DNA of 64,000 nucleotides from Sphingomonas sp. ID1715 (GCF_013044515.1 NZ_JABEPR010000007.1:62001-126000), one strand, 5' to 3'; shown: positions 24,846 to 33,938, numbered from the stretch's first letter. Translations and numbers: made by a program. The notes: generated by a model not told the origin, from the sequence alone.

Positions 24846-25649
24846 CTATTCGGCTGCGGCAGGCGCGGTGTCGCCGAGCCGGCGGCGCAGCACCACTTCT
24901 GCGCAGCGATAGGTCCGTTCGTTGTCCACGTCGATCGCATGGCCGCCATCGGCGAGCACCACCGGCTCGATGCGGATCTTCAGCCGGCGCGAGATGCGGC
25001 GGAATGCGGAGGCAAGCGAGACCAGCCGGTAGCGCAGCATCAGCACGTTGATCAGGCCGAAGGCGGTGATCAGCCGACGCGGGTTCTTGGCGAACTGCCC
25101 GCCTTCGCGGAAGGTCTCCGCCGCCTTCAGCGCCTTGGCCGAGCCGGTCGCATAGAGGTTGCAGTTGGAATAGGCGTCGTCCGAAAACTCGTAGAACCGC
25201 CGCTGCCCTTCCGGATGAGCCGCGAGCACGGCGGCCTTGGTCGCGACCGCCACCGTCACATCTGCGCCGGCGGCGAACGGCGCCAGCATCGCGGTCACCG
25301 CGCCCGAGGTGAGGTTGATATTGTCGGCGGTCGTGAAGACGATCGGGCCGTCGACGCCTTCGGCCGCGCGATAGACGCTGTCGGCCAGGTTTGAAGCCGA
25401 TGTCACGAAGTCGATCGGCACCGCCCAGCGTGTGCCCAGATGCGCGCGGAACAGCTCGGCTGCGCCTTCTTCGAGCGAGATGCGCACGCGATCGAGCCCG
25501 GGGGTGGCGGTGAGCGCGTCCATCACCCAGTCGATCAGCGGCCGGCCACAAATCGGGATCAGCCCCTTGTGCGAAACGCCATGCGCTGCGGCGAGCGGAT
25601 CGAGCTTGCCGTCGCGCTGGGCGCTCAGGACGACTGCGGTGAAGCCCAT
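24846..25649 (-). CDS. Nucleotidyltransferase (NTP_transf/MobA-like fold)
   Basis: A 267-aa sugar- or alditol-nucleotidyltransferase-like protein. The start 'FTAVVLSAQRDGKLDPLAAAHG' is a divergent form of the nucleotide loop (the usual GxGxR glycines are missing), followed by the conserved Lys in 'SHKGLIPICGRPLIDWV'. 'IVFTTADNINLTSGAV' near residue 103 corresponds to the metal-Asp region. It could activate a phospho-compound with CTP, UTP or GTP. It sits between the ATP-grasp and flippase genes with 2-3 bp gaps. Confidence 0.8.
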   Translation of the reverse strand: MGFTAVVLSAQRDGKLDPLAAAHGVSHKGLIPICGRPLIDWVMDALTATPGLDRVRISLEEGAAELFRAHLGTRWAVPIDFVTSASNLADSVYRAAEGVDGPIVFTTADNINLTSGAVTAMLAPFAAGADVTVAVATKAAVLAAHPEGQRRFYEFSDDAYSNCNLYATGSAKALKAAETFREGGQFAKNPRRLITAFGLINVLMLRYRLVSLASAFRRISRRLKIRIEPVVLADGGHAIDVDNERTYRCAEVVLRRRLGDTAPAAAE

Positions 25650-25651
25650 GA

Positions 25652-26656
25652 TCAGTCCTGCGCGATCAGGCCGTGCCGGTACAGGCTCTCGGCAAGGATC
25701 GTCTCGATCAGCTGGGCTTGCGTCCAGCCGGCACGCCGGGCCGAGCGGCCGAACACCTTTTCCGACCAGAGATTGCAGTTCAGATTGACCTCGAGGAAGT
25801 TCACTTCGCCGCGATCGAGATCGAGTCGGAATTCATAGCGGCCGTAATCGAAGGGGAAGAACTCACCCAGCATCTTGCGGGTGAGATCGTCGATGATGGG
25901 CTGGAAGTGAGCGTCGTCATAATCGACGAGCTGATATTTCTGGGCCCGTTCGACCAGGTCGCGCTTTTCGTAATAGGTGCGCAGATGGCTCGGATCGGCC
26001 TGTTCGAACAGCATCATCGGCATGACGAACGGGTCGCCGCGCACGGTTACGACCGGCACCTCGACATCCGAACCTCTCAGGAACGGCTCCATGATCGCGT
26101 CATGACCCATGTCGTGGATCTCGGCGACGGCATGGGCGACGCCGGCCCAGTCCGATGCATCCATCACGCCCCAGGAAGCCGAGGAGGCATTGGGCTTGAT
26201 CACCATGCGCTCGGCCATGGGCGCGCCGGCTTCGGTGACGGGCGCGCCGCGGCGGAAGATCTTCCACGGCGCGGTCGGCACGCCGCGCGCGGCGGCGCAG
26301 AGCTTGGTCAGATGCTTGTCGTCGGACAGGCCGCGCAGGATCGGCGAGGCGCCGAGATAGGGAATGCCCAGCCGCGTGCAGAGCAAGGGCAGCATCATTT
26401 CGGAGTTGAGGAAGCCGCCGCGGTTGAGCAGCGGAAACACGAAGTCGACGCCGGGATTGTCGAACAACGCCTCGTAGCGGTCGGCGAGTTCCAGCTTCAG
26501 ACCGAGCTCCTGGAGAATGGTGCGCACCTCGACATGGTAGAGGGCGTGGTTGCCGTCTTCCGGATGCAGCCCGCCGCCCCATTTGGCATGCTTGGCAATG
26601 AACATGATGCGGAGGCGGTCCTTTGCCTCCTGTGGAATGGTGAGCGGCTGGGTCAT
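25652..26656 (-). CDS. ATP-grasp ligase related to D-Ala-D-Ala ligase
   Basis: A 334-aa ATP-grasp protein. 'MVIKPNASSASWGVMDA' (near residue 150) is the nucleotide-binding Lys/Gly loop, 'IMEPFLRGSDVEVPVV' the second Glu region, and 'VNFLEVNLNCNLWSEK' (near 292) the metal-binding Glu/Asn. The closest general type is D-alanine-D-alanine ligase, but the N-terminus and acceptor loop differ. It probably joins an amino acid or carboxylate to an amine or hydroxyl acceptor. It is the first gene of the trio with the nucleotidyltransferase and flippase. Confidence 0.82.
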   Translation of the reverse strand: MTQPLTIPQEAKDRLRIMFIAKHAKWGGGLHPEDGNHALYHVEVRTILQELGLKLELADRYEALFDNPGVDFVFPLLNRGGFLNSEMMLPLLCTRLGIPYLGASPILRGLSDDKHLTKLCAAARGVPTAPWKIFRRGAPVTEAGAPMAERMVIKPNASSASWGVMDASDWAGVAHAVAEIHDMGHDAIMEPFLRGSDVEVPVVTVRGDPFVMPMMLFEQADPSHLRTYYEKRDLVERAQKYQLVDYDDAHFQPIIDDLTRKMLGEFFPFDYGRYEFRLDLDRGEVNFLEVNLNCNLWSEKVFGRSARRAGWTQAQLIETILAESLYRHGLIAQD

Positions 26657-26716
26657 CAGGCGTGCAAATAGTCGCCGCCCGGCCCGAACGAAAGGCCGGA
26701 CGGCGTTGGCGCCTCC

Positions 26717-27250
26717 TCAACCCGCACGAGCGGGCAGGAAGCGGCTGTTGCGGAGGAGCGCGGCGGCGACCAGCGAGACGATCAGGCCGACCGGAAAAAT
26801 CTCCGAAAAGGTCATCGGCACGCGGAAGAGCGGATTGGCATATTGCGCGCGGAACCGGTCCATCTCGGCGACGTAGCGGGCGAGCTTCTCACCGCTCATT
26901 CCCGCGGCGCGCTGCTGCTCGATCATCAGCCGGGCATAGTCGCCGGCGAAGTCGACGCCGCTGACCGCGAGCGCCGCTTCCCAGGCGAGACAGTAGATGA
27001 GGCCCGCCACCGCGCTGATGCCGAGGCCGATGCCGAACGCCGTCCAGAAGCGGATCACGCCGCCCAGCTCGACATCGCGATAGCGCTTCACCGCCACGAA
27101 GATGGTGCTGAGCGCCAGCAGCATCGTCGTATAGCCGATGAGCATGCCGTATGCGAGCGGCGGACCATCCAGGGCGACCATCATGACGAACATCGGCACG
27201 CCGACGATCAGACCGGCGATCGCGCCATAGGAGAAGATGCGGGCAGTCAT
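26717..27250 (-). CDS. DUF4199 domain membrane protein
   Basis: A 177-aa protein with four hydrophobic helices (around 5-25, 32-52, 70-95 and 150-168) and a soluble loop between the third and fourth (SGEKLARYVAEMDRFRAQY). This layout and the 'VAVKRYRDVELGGVIRFWTAFGIGLGIS' stretch match DUF4199. Function unknown. A membrane-bound LuxR regulator lies 108 bp upstream on the same strand. Confidence 0.85.
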   Translation of the reverse strand: MTARIFSYGAIAGLIVGVPMFVMMVALDGPPLAYGMLIGYTTMLLALSTIFVAVKRYRDVELGGVIRFWTAFGIGLGISAVAGLIYCLAWEAALAVSGVDFAGDYARLMIEQQRAAGMSGEKLARYVAEMDRFRAQYANPLFRVPMTFSEIFPVGLIVSLVAAALLRNSRFLPARAG

Positions 27251-27358
27251 AGTCGGGCTCCCTTCAAACAGACCGCCTCATGGGGCCAGCCGGGCCGCGG
27301 CCACGCAATCGCCCGAAAGGGTGATTGTGACGAAATCACCCCTCTTCCTCGCTCCGAA

Positions 27359-27808
27359 TCATCGGATCAGGCCAAGTTCGCGCGCCCGGGCGATCGCATC
27401 GGTGCGCCGGCGGGCGCCGAGCTTTTCGTGGAGGCGAGCGACGTGCGTCTTGATGGTGTTCGGCGATACGCCGAGTCGCAGCGCCACTTCCTTGTTGGAG
27501 CGACCGGCGGCGAGTTCCCGAAGCACCGCCAGCTCGCGATCGCTGATGCCGAGGGAAGCTTGAGCGGCTGTGTTTCCGGTCGCCTCGTGAGGTCGTCGCG
27601 CACCGACGACGCGGACGCCGACGAACACGCCCAGCGCAAGAAAGCCTGCCGCCACCAGGGCCAGATGCCAGCCGCTCGTCTGCGCGCGCACCAGGTGACG
27701 GTAATCCAGCCATTGCAGCAGCACCGCGCCGGCGGCGAGCGCGGCGCCGTAGATCAGAACCGGCGTCCATGGCGGCGGCCGCCGCCTTCGCTTGCCCCCA
27801 ATCCCCAT
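27359..27808 (-). CDS. Membrane-anchored LuxR-type HTH regulator
   Basis: A 149-aa protein. Two hydrophobic helices fill residues about 15-70 (VLIYGAALAAGAVLL and LALVAAGFLALGVFVGV), followed by a complete LuxR DNA-binding domain (about 85-148: 'ISDRELAVLRELAAGRSNKEVALRLGVSPNTIKTHVARLHEKLG'). There is no receiver or ligand domain, so control would come through the membrane part. It precedes the DUF4199 gene, a likely partner. Confidence 0.88.
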   Translation of the reverse strand: MGIGGKRRRRPPPWTPVLIYGAALAAGAVLLQWLDYRHLVRAQTSGWHLALVAAGFLALGVFVGVRVVGARRPHEATGNTAAQASLGISDRELAVLRELAAGRSNKEVALRLGVSPNTIKTHVARLHEKLGARRRTDAIARARELGLIR

Positions 27809-27844
27809 GTTGGCAGTGGTGCGCCGGGCTCCTAAAGCGCGTCA

Positions 27845-29266
27845 ATGCGTTTTGAGGATTTGACGCCGGATCAGCGCCGGGCCGCCGAACTGATGACCCA
27901 GGGCGGCGATGCCCGGATCGTGCTGACGCCAGATCGCTGGCAGAATCGCTATTACTCCGCACCCTATCCGCAGGACGTGCTCGCTTATGCGTCCTCGACC
28001 GCGAACGACATATCGGGCGACGCCTTCGCCCATATCGTGTCGCTGGGGGAGCAGGACTATGCGGCCGGGCTGGAGAGCCTGCGCCGCCGCATTCGTGCCG
28101 CCTATGGCGTGGCCGATGATGTCGCGGTCGTGTTCGCGCCGTCGGGCACGGACCTGGAATATGTCGCGCTCGCCTGCGTCGCCGACCGTGCCGAGCGGCT
28201 GCACAATATCCTGCTCGGCGCCGACGAGGTCGGCAGCGGCTGCATCCATTCCGCCCATGGCCGCTATTTCGCCAAGGAAACCGCGCTCGGGCAGGCAGTG
28301 ACGCCCGGGGAGCCGGTGCCCGGCCTGGGCGAGCGCGTGACGATCGAGGACATCGCCGTCCGGGATGCGCTGGGCCACGCCTTCACCAGCGCGTCTATCC
28401 GCGACCGGATCGAGCAGGCGCTCGACGGCCATGCCGATGCGCATGCGCTGGTCCATGTCGTCCATGGCTCGAAGACCGGGCTGATCCTGCCGCTGCTCGA
28501 GGATATCGACGATCTCCTCGCCCGGCATCAGGGGCAGGCGACCTTGGTCGTGGATGCCTGCCAGGCGCGGATCACCAGCCCGGCCATCGGCGACTATCTC
28601 GCGCGCGACGCGATCGTCTTCATCACCGGTTCGAAGTTCATGGGCGGTCCGCCGTTCAGCGGCTTCGCACTGGTGCCGCCTTCCTTGGCGCACAAGGCGC
28701 CGGCGCTGCCGGAGGGGTTCGCGTCGATCTTTCGCCGTGCCGAGTGGCCGGCTGGTTGGCCGGGTGCCGACGCGCTCGAGGATGGGGCCAATCCGGGTCT
28801 GCTGCTGCGGCTGTCCGCTTCGGTATTCGAGCTGGAGCGGTTCCAGCGCCTGTCGCTGGACCGGGTCACGCGCGTGATCCTCGCCTTCCACGCCGCAGTG
28901 CGGACGGCGATGGTGGAGCGGCTCGGCGGACGCCGGATGGCGCCCTATCCGCCCGGCCACCGCACCGAAGGCGACGCCCACCCGATCGAAATGCGTACGC
29001 TGTCCACGATCGACTTTTCCGGACGGCCGGGCCGGCCCGACTTCGATGAAGCGGTGCGGTTGCACAAGGCGCTGGTGGACCGCGGCATCCGGCTCGGCCA
29101 GCCGGTCAAGTGCGTGAAGCTGGAGGATGGCCGCTGGGGCGCGACCCTCCGCCTCGGCCTCTCCATGCCGCAGCTGGTCGGTTTCGACGCGCTCGACGAT
29201 GCCGAGTTGCATGCCCGCCTGGCAGCCGACATGGACCGCATCGCCGACGCCATCGCATGCGCCTGA
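27845..29266 (+). CDS. PLP-dependent enzyme, aminotransferase fold I, function unknown
   Basis: A 473-aa protein with a fold-type-I layout. The Asp that contacts the pyridine nitrogen is in 'VVDACQARI' (near residue 236) and the Schiff-base Lys in 'ITGSKFMGGPPFSG' (near 264). The 'FAPSGTDLEYVAL' loop (near 97) is the phosphate-binding region. It is longer than usual class V aminotransferases and I do not recognise a characterised subgroup. Its end overlaps the FMN oxidase start by 10 bp, so the two are probably steps of one pathway. Confidence 0.78.
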   Translation: MRFEDLTPDQRRAAELMTQGGDARIVLTPDRWQNRYYSAPYPQDVLAYASSTANDISGDAFAHIVSLGEQDYAAGLESLRRRIRAAYGVADDVAVVFAPSGTDLEYVALACVADRAERLHNILLGADEVGSGCIHSAHGRYFAKETALGQAVTPGEPVPGLGERVTIEDIAVRDALGHAFTSASIRDRIEQALDGHADAHALVHVVHGSKTGLILPLLEDIDDLLARHQGQATLVVDACQARITSPAIGDYLARDAIVFITGSKFMGGPPFSGFALVPPSLAHKAPALPEGFASIFRRAEWPAGWPGADALEDGANPGLLLRLSASVFELERFQRLSLDRVTRVILAFHAAVRTAMVERLGGRRMAPYPPGHRTEGDAHPIEMRTLSTIDFSGRPGRPDFDEAVRLHKALVDRGIRLGQPVKCVKLEDGRWGATLRLGLSMPQLVGFDALDDAELHARLAADMDRIADAIACA

Positions 29267-30405
29267 CCGACTGCCACAATGTCGAGGATTTCCGTGAGCT
29301 GGCGCGCCGGCGCCTGCCTTCCCCCGTCTTCCACTATATCGACGGCGCCGCCGACGACGAGTTGACCAAGGCGCGCAACACCGCCGCGTTCGACGACTGC
29401 GACCTGGTGCCGCGCGTGCTCGCGGGTGTGGCGCAGGTGGACATGCGGACGACCGTGATGGGCAGGGAGGTCGCGCTGCCGCTCTTCTTCTCGCCCACCG
29501 CCTTGCAGCGGCTGTTCCACTGGCAGGGCGAGCGCGCGGTCGGCGCGGCGGCCGAGAAGTTCGGCACCTGGTTCGGCATTTCGAGCCTCGCCACGGTCAG
29601 CATCGAGGAAGTCGGCGCGACCGTGCGCGCGCCCAAGCTGTTCCAGCTCTATGTCCACAAGGATGAAGGGCTGAACCGGTCGATGATCGACCGCTGCAAG
29701 GCCGCGAACTTCGACGCGATCGCGCTGACGGTGGACACGATCGTCGGCGGCAATCGCGAGCGGTGCCTGCGCACCGGCTTCACCTCGCCGCCGCGGCTGA
29801 CGCCCCGCTCCGCGGTCAGCTTCGCCGCGCACCCGCGCTGGACGCTCGACTATCTGTTCCGCGAGCGCTTCGCCTTGCCCAATCTGCAGACGCATGTGTC
29901 GCAGGGCACGACGGTGGCGCTGTCCGTCGCCGACTATTTCAACACGATGCTGGACCAGTCGATGGACTGGAAGGCGGCGGAGCGTATCCGTGCGGAATGG
30001 GGCGGCGCCTTTTGCCTGAAGGGCGTCATGTCGGCGGAGGATGCGCGACGGGCAGTCGATATCGGCGCAACCGCGATCATGGTCTCCAACCATGGCGGCC
30101 GCCAGCTCGACGGTGCCCGCGCGCCGTTCGACCAACTCGCCGAGATCGTCGATGCGGTCGGCGACCGGATTGAAGTGATCTGCGACGGCGGCATCCGGCG
30201 CGGGAGCCATGTGCTGAAGGCGCTCTCGGTCGGCGCGAAGGCGTGTTCGGGCGGGCGCATGTACCTCTATGCGCTCGCCGCTGCCGGGCAGCCGGGCGTC
30301 GAGCGGGCGATGGGAAAGCTCCGCGACGAGATGGAGCGCGGCATGAAGCTGATGGGGGCGCGCAGCCTCGCGGATTTGGGCCCGGAGAATCTGCGCTGGC
30401 GGTGA
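29257..30405 (+). CDS. FMN-dependent alpha-hydroxy-acid oxidase/dehydrogenase
   Basis: A 382-aa enzyme of the L-lactate dehydrogenase (LldD) / glycolate oxidase / mandelate dehydrogenase family. 'YIDGAADDE' (near 27) and 'LFFSPTALQRLFHWQGE' bind FMN, 'ALTVDTIVGGNRERCLR' is the mid motif, and the catalytic His-Arg pair is in 'VSNHGGRQLDG' (near 274). The start is the ATG at 29257, which overlaps the PLP gene. It oxidises a 2-hydroxy acid to a 2-oxo acid; the exact acid is unknown. Confidence 0.9.
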   Translation: MRLTDCHNVEDFRELARRRLPSPVFHYIDGAADDELTKARNTAAFDDCDLVPRVLAGVAQVDMRTTVMGREVALPLFFSPTALQRLFHWQGERAVGAAAEKFGTWFGISSLATVSIEEVGATVRAPKLFQLYVHKDEGLNRSMIDRCKAANFDAIALTVDTIVGGNRERCLRTGFTSPPRLTPRSAVSFAAHPRWTLDYLFRERFALPNLQTHVSQGTTVALSVADYFNTMLDQSMDWKAAERIRAEWGGAFCLKGVMSAEDARRAVDIGATAIMVSNHGGRQLDGARAPFDQLAEIVDAVGDRIEVICDGGIRRGSHVLKALSVGAKACSGGRMYLYALAAAGQPGVERAMGKLRDEMERGMKLMGARSLADLGPENLRWR

Positions 30406-30412
30406 CAGGTCC

Positions 30413-30493
30413 TGTTCCCCGGCGGAGGCCAGGGCCCAGCATCGCCGCCGCGGAGTAGCGCGAGCAATGGACCCCGGCCTCCGCCGGGGAACA
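30413..30493. repeat. Dispersed palindromic repeat, family B
   Basis: TGTTCCCCGGCGGAGGCC at the left and GGCCTCCGCCGGGGAACA at the right are exact reverse complements (18 bp). It lies just after the FMN oxidase stop. Confidence 0.88.
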
Positions 30494-30663
30494 GACGGCC
30501 TCAGAAAGGACGATCGCGACATTCCGCGCGACGAAAATGCTCGTCGCGGAACGTTTCGTTCCCGTCGATGCTGCGGTGCATCCAAGCCTGGGATCGGCTC
30601 GTAGCTCGCCCCGCGGCCGCACTTCGCGGCGCCAAATCAAGATACCTTCGGGGAAATAAGACT

Positions 30664-31479
30664 ATGAAGACCTTTGTTGCTTTCGCGCTTCTCGCCACCA
30701 CCGCCGCGGCTCCGGCCCTGGCGCAGGACGAGACCTGGACCGGCCCCTATGTCGGCATCCAGCTCGGCTACAACTTCACCCAGAACAACAAGAACGAGTC
30801 CGTGCTGTTCGACAAGAACCTGGACGGCAGTTTCGGCGACACGGTGACCACGGCGGCCGGCGCCAACGCCTTCTCGCCCGGCTTCTGCGGCGGCGCCGCG
30901 CTTGGCAACTCGGCGGCGGGCGGCTGCCGCGGCGACAAGGACCAGGTCTTCGGCGGCATCCACGCCGGCTATGACAAGCAGTTCGGCAATGTCGTGCTGG
31001 GCGTGGTCGCCGACTATAACCGCACCAATGTCCGCGACAGCGTGACGGCGTTCAGCACCACGCCGGCGTCATACACGCTGACCCGCCGCCTGAAGGACAC
31101 GGCGAGCCTGCGCCTGCGTGCCGGCTATGCGTTCGGCAACACGCTGGTCTACGGCACCGGCGGCCTCGCCTGGGGCAAGGTCAAGAACCGCTTCACGACG
31201 ACCAACTCGGTGAACAGCTTCACGACCAATGGCAATGACGATGCGTGGGGCTATCGCCTGGGTGCCGGCATCGAGCACAAGCTGACGCCGAACATGACGG
31301 TCGGCCTGCTCTACACCTATCAAAGCCTCGACGATAACAGCTACCGCGTCCGCGCGGCCGGCCCGGCCCCGGCGACCAATCCGTTCATCCTGACCAACGC
31401 CAACGGCACCGATTTCCGCCGTTCGGACAAGTCGTTCGGAATGCATGGCATCGCGCTGACGGCGAGCTACCGCTTCTGA
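30664..31479 (+). CDS. Outer-membrane beta-barrel protein
   Basis: A 271-aa protein with a signal peptide (cleavage near APALAQ). The mature part begins 'WTGPYVGIQLGYNF', alternates Gly/aromatic residues through 'VFGGIHAGYDKQFGN' and 'LRAGYAFGNTLVYGTGG', and ends in 'IALTASYRF', a C-terminal Phe suited to BAM insertion. This is the small OmpA-like/opacity barrel pattern. Two cysteines (FCGG, GGCRGD) in a loop may pair. It has its own promoter region of about 160 bp with a GC-rich hairpin. Confidence 0.88.
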   Translation: MKTFVAFALLATTAAAPALAQDETWTGPYVGIQLGYNFTQNNKNESVLFDKNLDGSFGDTVTTAAGANAFSPGFCGGAALGNSAAGGCRGDKDQVFGGIHAGYDKQFGNVVLGVVADYNRTNVRDSVTAFSTTPASYTLTRRLKDTASLRLRAGYAFGNTLVYGTGGLAWGKVKNRFTTTNSVNSFTTNGNDDAWGYRLGAGIEHKLTPNMTVGLLYTYQSLDDNSYRVRAAGPAPATNPFILTNANGTDFRRSDKSFGMHGIALTASYRF

Positions 31480-31531
31480 CGAGCGGGGCGGGGAGCCTCA
31501 TTTCCGGTCCGCAACCGGGGCTCCCCGCCAC

Positions 31532-31597
31532 TGTTCCCCGGCGAAAGCCGGGGTCCAGCGATGCCGAAGACTGGGCCCCGGCCTGCGCCGGGGAACA
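31532..31597. repeat. Dispersed palindromic repeat, family B
   Basis: TGTTCCCCGGCGAAAGCCGGGG and CCCCGGCCTGCGCCGGGGAACA, between the convergent outer-membrane barrel and phzF genes. Confidence 0.85.
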
Positions 31598-31602
31598 GCT
31601 CT

Positions 31603-32478
31603 TCAGAGCGTCGCGAAACCTTCCAGCACCGGCACGCAGCGTCCGCCGACCGAGGCGCGAATGTCCGATTCGTCGCGCCAGGCCTTCAGCCGCAAGCGGC
31701 TGGGTCGCCCCATCTCCACGCCCTGGATAGCTTCGTAGCTGAGCTCGCGATCTCCGCTCAGCGACAGCAGCAAGGCCGCGAGCGTCGCATTGGCGCTGCC
31801 GGTCGCCGGGTCTTCCCAGGTGCCGGACAGCGGCGCGAACATCCGCGCCCGGAGCGGCCCGGCGGCAGGTCGGCAATAGAAGAAGATCGAGAAGCGGTCG
31901 GCATCGGAGGCTACCTGGGCCATGCCGTGGCGGAAGCCGGCCAGATCGGGCGCCGCGCCGGCGAGCGCGTCTTCGCTCACCTCCGCCAGCACGAACTCGA
32001 CCCCGACACTGGCGCGGACAGGCTTGTGGGCGGAAGTCAGCACGTCACTCTCGTCGAGGCTGAGCGCCCGGGCGATCGCCGCTGGAGACACTTCGCCGAG
32101 CAACGACAATGGCTGCGGCGCGTCGATCTCGGCACCGCCGGCCGCGTCCAGCCGTACCTCGACGAGGCCGGCCAGTTCCTCGAACCGGAACCGGTCCTTC
32201 CCGGGCCGCAGCTGCGCGAGCACATAGGCCGTGCCGACATTGGGGTGACCGGCAAAGGGCATCTCGGCCGTGCGGTTGAAGATGCGGACCCTGGCGTCGT
32301 TCGCCGGATCGTCCGGCGGCAGGACGAAGCTGGTCTCGCTCAGGTTCATCTCGGCGGCGAGGGCCTGCATCTCTCCGTCCGAGAGCCCCGCCGCATCCGT
32401 GAACACCGCGAGCTGGTTGCCACCGAAGCGCGTGTCGGTGAACACGTCCACGGTCCTGAACGCATAGCGCCGTGTCAT
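31603..32478 (-). CDS. PhzF family isomerase/epimerase-like protein
   Basis: A 291-aa protein of the PhzF/diaminopimelate-epimerase fold. The start 'YAFRTVDVFTDTRFGGNQLAVF', the catalytic Glu in 'EMNLSETSFV' (near 45) and 'GHPNVGTAYVLA' (near 77) are hallmarks. 'DPATGSANATLAALLL' (near 208) is the second half-domain motif. No phenazine genes are nearby, so it is one of the many PhzF-like proteins of unknown substrate. It overlaps creD by 4 bp. Confidence 0.92.
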   Translation of the reverse strand: MTRRYAFRTVDVFTDTRFGGNQLAVFTDAAGLSDGEMQALAAEMNLSETSFVLPPDDPANDARVRIFNRTAEMPFAGHPNVGTAYVLAQLRPGKDRFRFEELAGLVEVRLDAAGGAEIDAPQPLSLLGEVSPAAIARALSLDESDVLTSAHKPVRASVGVEFVLAEVSEDALAGAAPDLAGFRHGMAQVASDADRFSIFFYCRPAAGPLRARMFAPLSGTWEDPATGSANATLAALLLSLSGDRELSYEAIQGVEMGRPSRLRLKAWRDESDIRASVGGRCVPVLEGFATL

Positions 32479-33863
32479 GCCAAGCCCCTCTTTCCGGTCC
32501 AGTCCACCCGGCGCGTCACGTACATGACCACGCCCAAGGCCACGAACAGCATCACCGATCCGATCAGCAGCGAATAGGCTTCGAGGCTGAGCAGGATGTA
32601 GAGCACGGCATAGAGCGCCGCGAGCAGCCCGCCGACCCAGGCCGCACGCCGCCAGCTCTTCAGCACCGCTGCCGAATAGGCCGCGATCTGGCCGATGATC
32701 GCCGCGCTGGCGAGCAGATAGGCGGCGGTGAAGCCGATCACTTCGGCAAAGGCGAGCAGCAGCACGAAGAACAGCACCAGGCCGACGCCGACCAGCAGAT
32801 ATTCGACGCTCGCGACCGTCACGCCGCCGATCACGTCGAACATCAGGAAGGTCAGGAAGGTGAAGCCGATGAACAGGAAGCCGTATTTCACCGCGCGATT
32901 GACCTGGCTGTAGAGATCGACCGGCTGCACGAGCGTGACGCGCGCCTGCTGCTCGCCCGCCGGCTCCAGGATCAGTCCGCGCGGACGCACCTCGACGGCA
33001 CCGCCTGCGGCAGGATCGCGTACCTCGACCAGAGACTTGCCGAGCGCGAGATTGCCGAGGCGGTAGGTGGCGGTGAAACCCTTGTCGTCCACTTTGCGCG
33101 TCGCCGGCAGGAAACCGCCCTGAAAGCTCGGGTGGGGCCAGGCGGAGGTGAGCGTCCAGCGTGTGTCGCCGGCCTGGGGCGCGAGCGTCAGATGCGCATT
33201 GCCGCGCATGGCATAGGCAAAGTCGCTGACGAGCGGCGCCGCGCGGATCGGCGAGGCGTCGAGCGGGGCGTAGAAGCCCGAACCGCCGGTCTCGACGGGG
33301 CCCTTGCCCGGCTGCAGCAACAGGGCCGCACCGCCGACGCTCACCCGCGGCGGTGCGCCGAACAGGCCGCGCGCGTCGGAGAGGCCAAAGCGCAGCTCGG
33401 CGCGGTCGAAGGCAAGCCGGTCGGCGGACACGCCGTAACGGGCGAGATCGGCGGGCAGCGCGAAACGCGCGCGGCCGTTCACATCGGCCTCGTAGACGAC
33501 AGCTTCGTAGATCGAGCGCTGCCGCCGTTCCGGCTTCAGCTGCGTGCCGATCTCCGCCACCTGCGGCGACAGGACCAGTTCGCGCCAGACGTCGCGGCTG
33601 CGCGTCACCTGGCGTCCGGCCTCGGTTACCGTCTCGTTCGCCTGGTCGAGATAGGGAATGACGAGGAAGGGACCTGCCATCGTCTGCGGCCCGCCCCAGC
33701 CTTCCGCGATGGAAGCGCGCGCCGTCTCCGACTGCGATTGCTTATCATAGACGAGCAGATAGACCGAGAAGAGCGGGATCGCGAGCAGCAGGCCGATCAA
33801 CCCGGCGAACAGGAATTTGGCGCCGGGCGTGCGGTCGCGGCGGGCAGGAGCGGCATCGTCCAT
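32475..33863 (-). CDS. creD: Inner-membrane protein CreD family
   Basis: A 462-aa membrane protein. One N-terminal helix (about residues 15-38) is followed by a large periplasmic region with the family string 'GPFLVIPYLD' and 'FALPADLARYGVS', then about six C-terminal helices (SVEYLLVGVGLVLFFVLLL and on). CreD/Cet proteins are linked to envelope integrity and beta-lactam or colicin tolerance. The start at 33863 has GGAGG upstream. The creBC two-component genes are not present here. The 4-bp overlap couples it to phzF. Confidence 0.9.
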   Translation of the reverse strand: MDDAAPARRDRTPGAKFLFAGLIGLLLAIPLFSVYLLVYDKQSQSETARASIAEGWGGPQTMAGPFLVIPYLDQANETVTEAGRQVTRSRDVWRELVLSPQVAEIGTQLKPERRQRSIYEAVVYEADVNGRARFALPADLARYGVSADRLAFDRAELRFGLSDARGLFGAPPRVSVGGAALLLQPGKGPVETGGSGFYAPLDASPIRAAPLVSDFAYAMRGNAHLTLAPQAGDTRWTLTSAWPHPSFQGGFLPATRKVDDKGFTATYRLGNLALGKSLVEVRDPAAGGAVEVRPRGLILEPAGEQQARVTLVQPVDLYSQVNRAVKYGFLFIGFTFLTFLMFDVIGGVTVASVEYLLVGVGLVLFFVLLLAFAEVIGFTAAYLLASAAIIGQIAAYSAAVLKSWRRAAWVGGLLAALYAVLYILLSLEAYSLLIGSVMLFVALGVVMYVTRRVDWTGKRGLA

Positions 33864-33938
33864 AGGGTTTCCTCCGTTCAGCCGTTGCATATCAGCGACG
33901 AGCTGATGCTGGCCAGTCACGAAGTGTCGCAAACTGTA

